DNA from: Candidatus Polarisedimenticolaceae bacterium
Lineage (GTDB): Bacteria > Acidobacteriota > Polarisedimenticolia > Polarisedimenticolales > DASRJG01
Length of the DNA: 46,984 nt
Direction: 5' to 3'
Assembly (NCBI GenBank): GCA_036275915.1
Contig: DASUCV010000013.1
Location: forward strand, 1 to 46,984
The translations under genes were made by a program, and so were the position numbers. The notes beneath the pieces were generated by a model. That model was not told the DNA's origin. It was given only the letters and a program-made list of their open reading frames with translations, and searched no databases. Positions 17,696 to 26,900 of this stretch are shown here, in pieces. Within the stretch, counting starts at the first letter, position 1, and every line of letters starts with the position of its first letter.

Positions 17696-18342
17696 TCGGT
17701 CAAGAGCAACCGGTCAACGGCCCCGACCACGCATCGGAAAGAAAGAAGCAGATCGTCCGCGCGGCGATGACCTGCTTCGCCCGGCGCGGGTTCCACGTCA
17801 CGACGATGCACGACATCAGCGCGCAGGCGCAGATCAGCGTCGGGCTCATCTACCGGTACTTCGAGAACAAAGACGCGGTGATCGCGTACATGGCCGGCGA
17901 GCACCTGGCCGGCCTTCGCGAGGTCCTGGAGGAAGCGCGGAAGGCGCCGACGCTCTTCGAGGGCCTCAAGATCATCGCCATCTGCCACTGCGAGGAGGAG
18001 CCGGATCTCCAGCCGGCGTTCGTCGCCGATCTCTTCGCCGAGGCGGCGCGCAACGAGCACGTGCGCCTCATGGTGCGCGACGTCACGCAGTTCTTCATCG
18101 ACGGCCTCGCCGAGCTGATCGCCGGCTCGAAGGAGGCCGAAGCCGCGCGGGTCGATCCGAAGACCGCGGCCGAGATCATCATGGATTCCACGCGCGGCAT
18201 GACGATGCGCGCGATCGTCGATTCGTCGACGCTTTCGGCGAGCCAGATCCGCGAGCGCCAGCTCGCGATGCTGCGCGCGCTGTGGCCCCTTCTCTTCGCG
18301 TCCGCCGCGCCCGCGGCGACGCTCGAGCGGAGTTCAGCATGA
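17680..18342 (+). CDS. TetR/AcrR-family transcriptional repressor of the RND operon
   Basis: 220 residues. N-terminal helix-turn-helix at about 22-70, with ARRGFHVTTMHDISAQA and GLIYRYFENKDAV as the recognition helix. The C-terminal ligand-binding domain is divergent, as usual. ATG 17680 lies inside the operator palindrome and has no Shine-Dalgarno; the next in-frame ATG (17767) would delete part of the HTH, so the start is well supported. The stop overlaps the adaptor gene by ATGA. It is likely induced by pump substrates binding to the C-terminal domain. Confidence 0.92.
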   Translation: MSIHSVGQEQPVNGPDHASERKKQIVRAAMTCFARRGFHVTTMHDISAQAQISVGLIYRYFENKDAVIAYMAGEHLAGLREVLEEARKAPTLFEGLKIIAICHCEEEPDLQPAFVADLFAEAARNEHVRLMVRDVTQFFIDGLAELIAGSKEAEAARVDPKTAAEIIMDSTRGMTMRAIVDSSTLSASQIRERQLAMLRALWPLLFASAAPAATLERSSA

Positions 18343-19469
18343 AGCGGAAGATCCTCATCTCAGTGCTGGCGGTCGTCGCCATCGTTGTCGTGCTCGGCGG
18401 GCTCAAGACGCTCCAGATCATGGCGATGATCAAGAACGGCGCCGCGTTCACGCAGCCCGCGGAGACGGTGACCGCCACCGACGTCAAGCAGGAGACCTGG
18501 GAGTCGCTCCTCCACGCCGTCGGGTCGGTGACGGCGGTCCACGGCGTGGTCCTCAAGGCCGAGCTCGCCGGGACGGTCCTCGACATCGCCTTCGAGTCGG
18601 GCGCGAAGGCCACCAAAGGGCAGGTGCTCGTCAAGCTCGACACCTCGCTCGAGGAGGCGCAGCTCAAGTCCGCCGAGGCGCAGGCGGAGCTCGCGCGCCT
18701 GAACTTCGAGCGCGCGAAGGACCTCAAAAAGCAGGGGGTGATCTCGCAGTCCGACTACGACGCCAGCGAGGCGTCGTTCCGCAGCACCGCAAGCCAGGCC
18801 GACACGATCCGCGCGACGATCGGGAAGAAGACGATCCGCGCGCCGTTCTCGGGGCAGCTCGGGATCCGCTCGGTGAACCTCGGGCAGTACGTCGACGCCG
18901 GCGCCGAGATCGTGAGCCTGAACTCGCTCGATCCGGTCTACGTCGACTTCAATCTCCCGGAGCAGCAGGCGGGCCAGCTCAAGAAGTCGCTCGGGGTCCG
19001 CATCACGGCGGACGCGGCGCCGGGGGCCTCGTTCGAGGGGAAGGTCACGGCCTTCAACCCCGACGTCAACGCTTCGACGCGCAACGTGAAGGTCCAGGCG
19101 ACGGTCCCGAACGCGTCGGGCGCCCTGCGCCCCGGGATGTTCGCGCGCGTGCAGGTCGTCCTGCCCGAGTCGCAGTCGCTCCTCATCATCCCGCAGACGG
19201 CGGTTCTCCACGCGCCGTACGGCGACTCGGTCTTCGTCATCAACGACGTCAAGGACGAGAAGTCGGGGCAGTCGGCCAAACAGGTCCAGATGACGACGGT
19301 GCGTCTCGGGGAGACGCGCGGTGACTTCGTCGCCGTCACCCAGGGGCTCAAGGCCGGCCAGACCGTCGTGAGCTCCGGCGTGTTCAAGCTCCGGAACGGC
19401 GCCACCGTCGCCGTCGACAATTCCCTGGCGCCCGAGGCGCGCACCGCGCCCAAGCCGCCGAACTCCTGA
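18339..19469 (+). CDS. RND efflux periplasmic adaptor (membrane fusion protein)
   Basis: 376 residues from ATG 18339, overlapping the tetR stop by 4 bp. N-terminal membrane anchor (about 5-25), then a lipoyl/biotinyl half (ELAGTVLDIAFESGAKATKGQVLVKLD), a short coiled-coil hairpin (about 105-150), the second lipoyl half with IRAPFSGQLGIRSVNLGQYV, and beta-barrel and membrane-proximal domains with ALRPGMFARVQVVLP. This is the AcrA/MexE type. It bridges the inner-membrane pump to an outer-membrane channel. No TolC-like gene is adjacent, so the channel must be encoded elsewhere. Confidence 0.93.
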   Translation: MKRKILISVLAVVAIVVVLGGLKTLQIMAMIKNGAAFTQPAETVTATDVKQETWESLLHAVGSVTAVHGVVLKAELAGTVLDIAFESGAKATKGQVLVKLDTSLEEAQLKSAEAQAELARLNFERAKDLKKQGVISQSDYDASEASFRSTASQADTIRATIGKKTIRAPFSGQLGIRSVNLGQYVDAGAEIVSLNSLDPVYVDFNLPEQQAGQLKKSLGVRITADAAPGASFEGKVTAFNPDVNASTRNVKVQATVPNASGALRPGMFARVQVVLPESQSLLIIPQTAVLHAPYGDSVFVINDVKDEKSGQSAKQVQMTTVRLGETRGDFVAVTQGLKAGQTVVSSGVFKLRNGATVAVDNSLAPEARTAPKPPNS

Positions 19470-19480
19470 TCGGGGGACAC

Positions 19481-22400
19481 GTGCGCGCCTTCACCGATCT
19501 CTTCATCCGGCGGCCGGTCCTCGCGATCGTCGTCAACGTCCTGATCTTGATCATGGGCGTTCAGGCGATCCGGACGCTCAACGTCCGCCAGTACCCGCGG
19601 AACGAGAACGCGAGCGTCACGGTGACGACGGTCTACGTCGGCGCCTCGGCCGATCTCGTGCGCGGGTTCATCACGGCCCCGCTCGAGCGGTCGATCGCCG
19701 CAGCGGACGGGATCGACTACCTCGAATCCCAGAGCGCCCTCGGTCTCTCGACGATCACCGCGCGCCTGAAGCTCAACACCGACAGCCGCAAGGCGCTCGC
19801 CGAGATCGCGAGCAAGGTCGATCAGGTGCGCGGCGACCTGCCGCCCGAGGCGCAGGTCCCGGTCATCAACATCGAGACCGCCGACTCCCAGTTCGCCTCG
19901 TGCTACCTGAGCTTCAGCTCGCCGGTGCTCCAGCAGAACGAGATCACCGACTACCTCGTCCGCGCGATCCAGCCGCGCCTCTCGGCGATCGACGGCGTGC
20001 AACGCGCCGACATCCTGGGCGGCCGCACCTTCGCCATGCGGATCTGGCTGAAGCCCGAGCGGATGGCGGCGCTGAACGTCAGCCCGCAGCAGGTGCGGCG
20101 CGCCCTCGCCGCGAACAACTACCTCGCCGCGGTCGGGCAGACGAAGGGCTCGCTCATCCAGGTCAACCTGACCGCGAACACCGACCTCCGCTCGGTGCCG
20201 GAGTTCAAGCAGCTCGTCGTCCGCCAGGAGAAGGACTCGCTCGTCCGCCTGGGCGACGTCGCCGACGTCGCGCTCGGCGCCGAGGACTACAACACCGAGG
20301 TCCGCTTCTCGGGCGAGACCGCGGTCTTCATGGGGATCTGGGTCCTCCCGAACGCAAACTCGCTCGACGTGATCCAGGCGGTCCAGAAGGAGGTCACGAA
20401 GATCCAGGCCGACCTCCCGAGCGACATGAAGGCGAAGGTCGCGTACGACGCGACCGGCTACATCCGCGACGCGCTCCGCGAGGTGACGAAGACGCTGATC
20501 GAAACGCTGATCATCGTCATGATCGTGATCTTCCTGTTCCTGGGGTCGTTCCGGTCGGTCCTCATCCCGATCGTCGCGATTCCGGTGTCGCTCATCGGCG
20601 CGGTCTTCCTGATGCAGGTCTTCGGCTTCACCGTCAACCTGCTCACGCTCCTCGCGATCGTCCTCTCGGTCGGCCTCGTCGTCGACGACGCGATCGTCGT
20701 CGTCGAGAACGTCGAGCGGCACATCCGCGAAGGCTTGACACCGATCAAGGCGGCGCTCTCCGGAGCGCGCGAGCTCCTGGGACCGATCATCGCGATGACG
20801 ATCACGCTCGCGACCGTCTACGCGCCGATCGGCCTCCAGGGCGGGTTGACCGGATCGCTCTTCCGCGAGTTCGCCTTCACGCTCGCCGGGGCGGTCGCGA
20901 TCTCGGGGGTCGTGGCGCTCACGCTGTCGCCGGTCATGTCGTCGCGCCTGCTCTCGGCCGAGGCCGAGAACAAGGGCTTTGCCGGCCGCATCAACCGCGA
21001 TTTCGACCGCTTCCGCAACTTCTACGGCCGGATGCTCGACCGGACCCTCGAGGCGCGTCCGGCGGTCTACGTCTTCTGGATCGGCCTCGCCCTCCTCTGC
21101 ATCCCGATGTTCCAGATGTCCCAGAAGGAGCTGGCCCCGACGGAAGACCAGGGGGTCATCTTCGGCATCGTCGAAGCGCCCGCGAACGCGACGATCGACG
21201 ACACGGTCCGCTACGCGAACAAGGCCGACGAGATCTTCCGCGGCGTCCCGGAGACCGCCTACACCTTCCAGCTCACCTTTCCGTCGTCCGGGTTCGGCGG
21301 CGCCGTGCTCAAGCCGTGGGGCGACCGCCCGCGCACCGCGTTCCAGATCCTCCCCGAAGTGCAGGGCAAGCTGTCCAAGATCCCCGGCATCAACATGTTC
21401 CCGATCATGCCGCCTCCGCTCCCCGGCGGCGGCAATTTCCCGTTCGAGGTCGTGATCGGCTCGACCGTCGAGCCGGACCGCATCCTCGAGGTCGCGAAGA
21501 AGCTGCAGGAAGCCGCCGCGACCGCCAAGCCGCCGATGTTCTGGTTCCCCCCGATCATCGACACCAAGCTCGACCAGCCGCAGACCGAGATCGACATCGA
21601 TCGCGACAAGGTCGCCGCGCTCGGCCTCGACCTGACGCAGGTCGGCTCGGACATCTCGGCGATGATCGGCGGCAACTTCGTCAACCGGTTCAACATCGAG
21701 GGACGCAGCTACAAGGTCATCCCGCAGGCGCAGCGCGAATCGCGCCTGACCCCGGACCAGCTCCAGCAGATCTACGTCACCGGGCCCGACAACTCGCTCA
21801 TCCCGCTGAGCACGATCGCGACCCTGAAGAACACGACCCAGCCCCGCACGCTGAACCGCTTCCAGCAGCTGAACGCCGTGAAGCTCTCCGGCGCCCCGGC
21901 CGTGCCGCTCGACAAGGCGCTCAAGTTCATCGAGGACGAGGCGCACAAGATCATGCCCGAGGGGTACGTCCTCGACTACACGGGCGAGTCGCGCCAGCTT
22001 CGCACGGAGGGGAACACCTTCCTTCCGGCGTTCGCGCTGGCGCTGACGCTGATCTTCCTCGTGCTCGCGGCCCAGTTCAACAGCTTCCGCGACCCCTTCA
22101 TCATCCTCGCCGGCTCGGTGCCCCTCGCGATGTTCGGCGCGCTCATCATGACGTTCCTGAAGATCCCCGATCCGAATACGCACTTCTTTACGAACGGCTG
22201 GACGACGACGCTCAACATCTACTCGCAGGTCGGGCTCGTCACGCTGATCGGACTCGTCTCGAAGAACGGGATCCTCGTCGTCGAGTTCGCGAACCAGCTC
22301 CAGCGCCAGGGGATCCCGAAGTTGCAGGCGATCCAGCAGGCGGCCCGCACGCGCCTGCGCCCCGTCATGATGACGACCGTCGCGACGGTCGCCGGCCACT

Positions 22401-22618
22401 TCCCGCTCGTCCTCGTCACCGGCGCCGGCGCCATCGCGCGTAACTCGATCGGTCTCGTCCTCGTCGCCGGCATGTCGATCGGCACGTGCTTCACGCTCTT
22501 TGTCGTACCGTCGCTCTACATGCTCATCGCGCGCGATCACACCAAGGAAGGACGACTCCCCGAGGAAGAGGAAGACACCACCGGACACGGGGAGCATGAG
22601 CTCGCGTTGGGGGCGTGA
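19481..22618 (+). CDS. HAE1-family RND multidrug efflux permease
   Basis: 1,045 residues, the usual AcrB/MexF length. Twelve helices with two large periplasmic loops. The proton-relay aspartate pair is visible in VGLVVDDAIVVVENV (TM4), and the TM10 lysine is in LIGLVSKNGILVVEFAN. It begins RAFTDLFIRRPVLAIVVNV, as is typical. GTG 19481 follows GGGGGA and lies 11 bp after the adaptor stop. It acts as a trimeric proton/drug antiporter in the inner membrane. Substrate range cannot be predicted. A heptad repeat and a hairpin follow the stop. Confidence 0.95.
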   Translation: MRAFTDLFIRRPVLAIVVNVLILIMGVQAIRTLNVRQYPRNENASVTVTTVYVGASADLVRGFITAPLERSIAAADGIDYLESQSALGLSTITARLKLNTDSRKALAEIASKVDQVRGDLPPEAQVPVINIETADSQFASCYLSFSSPVLQQNEITDYLVRAIQPRLSAIDGVQRADILGGRTFAMRIWLKPERMAALNVSPQQVRRALAANNYLAAVGQTKGSLIQVNLTANTDLRSVPEFKQLVVRQEKDSLVRLGDVADVALGAEDYNTEVRFSGETAVFMGIWVLPNANSLDVIQAVQKEVTKIQADLPSDMKAKVAYDATGYIRDALREVTKTLIETLIIVMIVIFLFLGSFRSVLIPIVAIPVSLIGAVFLMQVFGFTVNLLTLLAIVLSVGLVVDDAIVVVENVERHIREGLTPIKAALSGARELLGPIIAMTITLATVYAPIGLQGGLTGSLFREFAFTLAGAVAISGVVALTLSPVMSSRLLSAEAENKGFAGRINRDFDRFRNFYGRMLDRTLEARPAVYVFWIGLALLCIPMFQMSQKELAPTEDQGVIFGIVEAPANATIDDTVRYANKADEIFRGVPETAYTFQLTFPSSGFGGAVLKPWGDRPRTAFQILPEVQGKLSKIPGINMFPIMPPPLPGGGNFPFEVVIGSTVEPDRILEVAKKLQEAAATAKPPMFWFPPIIDTKLDQPQTEIDIDRDKVAALGLDLTQVGSDISAMIGGNFVNRFNIEGRSYKVIPQAQRESRLTPDQLQQIYVTGPDNSLIPLSTIATLKNTTQPRTLNRFQQLNAVKLSGAPAVPLDKALKFIEDEAHKIMPEGYVLDYTGESRQLRTEGNTFLPAFALALTLIFLVLAAQFNSFRDPFIILAGSVPLAMFGALIMTFLKIPDPNTHFFTNGWTTTLNIYSQVGLVTLIGLVSKNGILVVEFANQLQRQGIPKLQAIQQAARTRLRPVMMTTVATVAGHFPLVLVTGAGAIARNSIGLVLVAGMSIGTCFTLFVVPSLYMLIARDHTKEGRLPEEEEDTTGHGEHELALGA

Positions 22619-22623
22619 GGAAG

Positions 22624-22653
22624 TTCACAGTCGACAGTTGACAGTTTTGACAG
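22624..22653. repeat. Heptad repeat (TTCACAG TCGACAG TTGACAG TT TTGACAG)
   Basis: Four 7-bp units of the consensus T-[TC]-[CGA]-ACAG follow the RND permease stop by five bases. The same heptad family occurs at 38954-39033 and 45978-46005, all three between convergent gene ends. Confidence 0.6.
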
Positions 22654-22655
22654 TC

Positions 22656-22708
22656 AAAGACAAAGAGGGGACGGCTTCCGGGAGACGGAAGCCGTCCCCT
22701 TCGTCTTT
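22656..22708. terminator. Strong hairpin between convergent genes (REP-like/bidirectional terminator)
   Basis: A perfect 14-bp stem GGGGACGGCTTCCG (22667-22680) with loop GGAGA pairs with CGGAAGCCGTCCCC (22686-22699). The flanks AAAGAC...GTCTTT extend the symmetry. It ends directly at the stop codon of the Uma2 gene on the other strand. The core resembles the GGGGACAGCTTCC elements seen elsewhere, so it may be a mobile palindrome serving as a terminator. Confidence 0.65.
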
Positions 22709-23248
22709 CTAGAGGTCGGAGAAGAGCGAGGCGAGCGGGACCGAGAAGCCGGGGAGAACGTCTTCGCCTTCGAGCGCGCCGTCGGCGGCGATGAGGCGCG
22801 GGGGGTCGAGAGACCGGTAGGTGGTTGCCAACCTCCTCCTTGGATCGATGACCCACACGAGCCTTCCGTTCGCGTGCAGGTATTCGGCAACCTTGATGAG
22901 AATTTCGCCGCGGCGATTCGTGGGCGAAAGGACCTCGACCGCCAAGTCCGGTGCGCCAGGGATGAACCGAAGAAGATTGTGCCCGGAGAGGCGTTCACCG
23001 CGAACGAACGCGAAATCTGGCCCGCGAACCGTGTCTGGACTGACTGACAGTTTGAAGCCGGTCGCGAAAAAAACCTTTCCCAGTTTGCGAGCCGCGACGA
23101 ATTCGTGGATCCGCAGAAAAAGGCGCTGCCGCACTTGATCGTGCAAAGGCGACGGCAGCGGCTCCGCGACGATGAAACCTGCCACGAGCTCATGACGCTC
23201 ATCGCTGTTCGGGAGCTCGAAGAGATCGTCTTCGGTCTTCAATTCCAT
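22709..23248 (-). CDS. Uma2-family putative endonuclease (second of tandem pair)
   Basis: 179 residues from ATG 23248, four bases after the upstream paralogue's stop; the longer frame upstream is a shadow of that gene. PD-(D/E)XK-type features: RGPDFAFV, the acidic core PDLAVEVLSPTNR, KVAEYL and VWVIDP. The two proteins are equal in length and collinear in motifs, so they are a tandem duplication. Uma2 (DUF820) proteins are often present in many copies in cyanobacteria and other bacteria, and their targets are unknown. No methylase or antitoxin is adjacent. Confidence 0.85.
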   Translation of the reverse strand: MELKTEDDLFELPNSDERHELVAGFIVAEPLPSPLHDQVRQRLFLRIHEFVAARKLGKVFFATGFKLSVSPDTVRGPDFAFVRGERLSGHNLLRFIPGAPDLAVEVLSPTNRRGEILIKVAEYLHANGRLVWVIDPRRRLATTYRSLDPPRLIAADGALEGEDVLPGFSVPLASLFSDL

Positions 23249-23252
23249 CAGC

Positions 23253-23792
23253 TCATATCTCTTCGAAGAGCGAGGCGACACGCACCGAGAATCCCGGAAG
23301 AACGTCCTCGCCTTCCAGCATTCCCTCAGGCGAGATGTGATGTGGCGCGTCGAGCGCGCGATAAGTCGTCGCCGTTCTCTTCTCGGGGTCGATGACCCAG
23401 ACCCAGCGGGCGCCGGCGTCGAGGTAGTCCGCGACTTTCTCCCGGATCTCGCCTGCGCGATTCGAAGGCGAGAGGATCTCGATGGCGAGATCGGGAGCGC
23501 CGCGAAAGAACTGCGTGTCGTCATAGTCGGCGAGCCGCTCGAGAGCGACGAACGACAAGTCCGGGCCGCGAACCGTATCAGGATCGCGCTTGAGCAAGTA
23601 ACCGTGAGCGCCGAAGATTTCTCCCAAGCCCGCGTCCGTCACGAATGGGTCGAGTATCTTCAAGAACCGGCGCATGACGCGATCGTGACGCCCCCTGACT
23701 TGAGGCTCGGCGACGATCAACCCAGAAACGAGCTCATGCCGCATCTCATCGTCTGGGATCATCATCAGATCGCGTTCCGTTTTCACTGTCAC
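23253..23792 (-). CDS. Uma2-family putative endonuclease (first of tandem pair)
   Basis: 179 residues with RGPDLSFV, PDLAIEILSPSNR, KVADYL and VWVIDP, the Uma2 nuclease core. Start is GTG 23792 or GTG 23786. It is co-directional with and four bases from its paralogue, so the two are a bicistronic unit. The 140-bp gap to the divergent kelch-repeat gene holds no other recognisable feature. Biological role unknown; a DNA-cleaving function is inferred only from the fold family. Confidence 0.85.
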   Translation of the reverse strand: MTVKTERDLMMIPDDEMRHELVSGLIVAEPQVRGRHDRVMRRFLKILDPFVTDAGLGEIFGAHGYLLKRDPDTVRGPDLSFVALERLADYDDTQFFRGAPDLAIEILSPSNRAGEIREKVADYLDAGARWVWVIDPEKRTATTYRALDAPHHISPEGMLEGEDVLPGFSVRVASLFEEI

Positions 23793-23932
23793 GACGCGCG
23801 AGCCCTCTATGAAGAACTACCCGACGGAGAGCGACCCGCAATCGAAATCGAAGCTGGAGAGGTTGCAGGCATGCAACGTTTCGCATCGCCTCTTGCTTTT
23901 CGATCGGCGGCTGGACGATATTCCCGCCAGTG

Positions 23933-26900
23933 ATGCGCCGAACGCGGGGATTCGTCGCGCTTCTCGCCGTCGTGTTCGTGTCGGTGGCGGCTTCCCATTC
24001 AGCGTCGCCCCGCACGATCACCATGGAAGATCGCATCTCGGCTCAGCGCGCGATCGAAGAGGTCTACTGGCGGCATCGCATCTGGCCGAAGGAGAACCCG
24101 GGAAAGAAGCCGTCGCTCGATGCGGTGATGCCGGAGAGCATGTTGCGCAGCCGTGTGGATGACTACTTGAAGAAGTCGAATGCGGCCATGTCGATCTGGC
24201 GCCGTCCGATCACGGCAGGGCAACTCCAGGCCGAGCTGAACCGCATGGCGCGCGATTCGCGCGATCCGAAGCTGCTTCAAGAACTGTTCGACGCTCTCAA
24301 CGACGACGCGGAGCTGATCGCCGAGACGCTGGCGCGTCCGATTCTCGCCGACCGGCTGATCCGTAGCTGGTACGCCGGTCGCCACGAGTCCATCGATTTC
24401 GACATCTGGTGGAAGAGCCAGGCACTGCAGTCCGACTTCGCTGCGGCAGCCCATCCCTACGTGCTCCCGCCGCTCGCCGCGACGTGTGCCGGCGGGACTT
24501 GGTCTCCCACGCGGACTGAGGTCCCCGATCCGCGCTACGATCACTTCACCGTCTGGACGGGATCCGAAATGATCGTCTGGGGAGGGCGGAGCCGTCTCGG
24601 TCCGCTCTCGACGGGCGGCCGCTACGACCCGGCGACCGACACGTGGGAGCCCATCTCGTCTGTAGGTTCGTTTCCCACAACTTCCTCCCAATCATCGGTC
24701 GTGTGGACCGGTACCGAGATGATTCTCTGGGGAGGGACGCAGTCGGGCTCGGTTCACACCGTCGATACCGGCGCCCGTTACAACCCGGCCACGGACACCT
24801 GGCGTCCGACCTCGACGGGCGCGAACACGCCGGCCGCTCGCTTCGAGCACACCGCCGTCTGGACCGGAAGCGAGATGATCGTCTGGGGAGGAACGGACTA
24901 CACCTTCCCCGGGCCCGTCGTCGGCGGCCGCTACAACCCGGTGACCGACACCTGGGCGCCGACGTCGACGGGCCCCGGCCTGCCGAGCCCGCGCGTATTC
25001 GCGAGTGCCGTCTGGACCGGCTCGGAGATGATCGTGTGGGGTGGGACGCTCGTCGGCCCCGGCACAGCGACGAATACAGGCGCCAGATACGACCCCAGTG
25101 CCGACACCTGGACCGAGGTGCCCATCGATGACGGTACGCCGTCCCCCCGTCAGAATTCGTCCGCTGTTTGGACCGGCTCCGAGATGATCATCTGGGGAGG
25201 CGAGAACTCGCCTTCGTCGACCAACGCCAACCGCTATGACCCGGTGGCGAATGTGTGGCACGTCACGTCCACCGCACCGCTGCCCGGCCACTCCCGCCTC
25301 GGACAATCCGTAATTTGGACCGGCTCCAAGATGATCGTCTGGGGCGGGGCCGGGTCCGTCCCGGCCGGATGCGCGTACACGCCGTCGACCGATGCGTGGT
25401 CACCGATCGCCTCCGCCCCGTCTCCCACCGCCAGCGGGCAAATGGCGGTCTGGACCGGAACGGAGATGATCGTTTGGGGCGGCGGCTATTACGACGACTA
25501 CAACAATTATGGTGGTCGGTACGACCCGTCGACCGACTCCTGGGTCTCGACCTCGATGAGCCCCGCGGTCCCATCGGCGCGCGAATCGGCGTCGGCCGTC
25601 TGGACCGGGAGCGAGATGATCGTCTGGGGTGGCGTGATCAATCCGTTCCGCTCCAACTCGGCTTATCTCAACACCGGCGGTCGGTACTCTCCTGCAACCG
25701 ACAGCTGGGCGCCGACCTCGCATGGCGCCGACGTTCCGACCCCACGGCGTTATCACACTGCGGTGTGGGACGGCCGCGAGATGATCGTTTGGGGCGGTAC
25801 TCCCGCTCCGACCGTCGGCCTCAACACCGGCGGCCGTTACGATCCAATCAGCGATAGCTGGCGCCCGACTTCCATCGGCGTCGGTGTTCCACCTGCAGGA
25901 CAGTACTTCGTCGTCTGGACCGGACACGAGATGATCCTTGTTTCCACTTCCTGCGCGGGCGGTCGATACGATCCCATCGCCGACGAATGGACGAGCATCG
26001 CAACCGCCAGTGCTCCGTCAGGCTGCGGTTCGGCCGTCTGGTCGGGTAGCGAAGTCATCACGTGGAGCGGACTCAACTCCAGTGGCGGCCGTTACGACCC
26101 CGTTGCGGATCACTGGACCTCGATCGCTTCGACCGGCTCGCTTCTCGGTTACCGCTTCGACTACACGAGCGTGTGGACCGGAAGAGAGATGATCGTGTGG
26201 GGCGGCTTGGGAAACAGCTACTACAACGACGGTGCACGGTACGATCCTTCGACCGACAGCTGGCAGCCGACATCGACGGGAGCCAATGTGCCGTCGGCGC
26301 GCTCTCAGGCGCAGGCCGTTTGGACGGGCTCCGAGATGTTCCTGTGGGGCGGCGCAACGCCCTACCAATCGCCGACGGACATCGGCGCGTTGTACCGTCC
26401 GGACACCGATTCCTGGACTACGGCGCCATTGAACGACGAAACGCCGACGTCGAGAACGACTTTCGCGATGATTTGGACCGGCGCTCAGGCGATCGTTTGG
26501 GGCGGCGACCCGGGGACCGCAACCGGCGCCCTCTACTGCGCTTGCCCGAACGGCTCGATGTTCTATCGCGACGGGGATGGCGATGGGTACGGCAACCCCG
26601 CGATCACGGTGGCGAGCTGCGACGGGACTCCGCCCGCCGGCTACGTCGCCGACGCGACCGATTGCAACGATGCGGCGGCCAGCACACACCCCGGAGCCGC
26701 CGAAGTGTGTGATGGCGTCGACAACAACTGCGACGGTGTCATCGATGAAGGGCCCGGCGGCTTCGACGCCGACGGCGATCTCGTCGCCGGCGCGTGCGAC
26801 AACTGCCCGCTGGTCTTCAATCCTACGCAATCCGACTTCGACCACGACGGCGAAGGCGACGCGTGCGATTTGAACGACGGCGAGATCTGGCAGTGGCGCG

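Noticed and set aside
18938-22597. 1,219-codon minus-strand open frame
   Set aside because: Antisense to the clearly conserved RND permease and adaptor, with Arg/Asp/Glu-rich composition. Shadow frame.
22709-23792. Restriction-modification or toxin-antitoxin system from the Uma2 pair
   Set aside because: No methyltransferase, specificity subunit or antitoxin gene is adjacent. The two proteins are simply paralogues.
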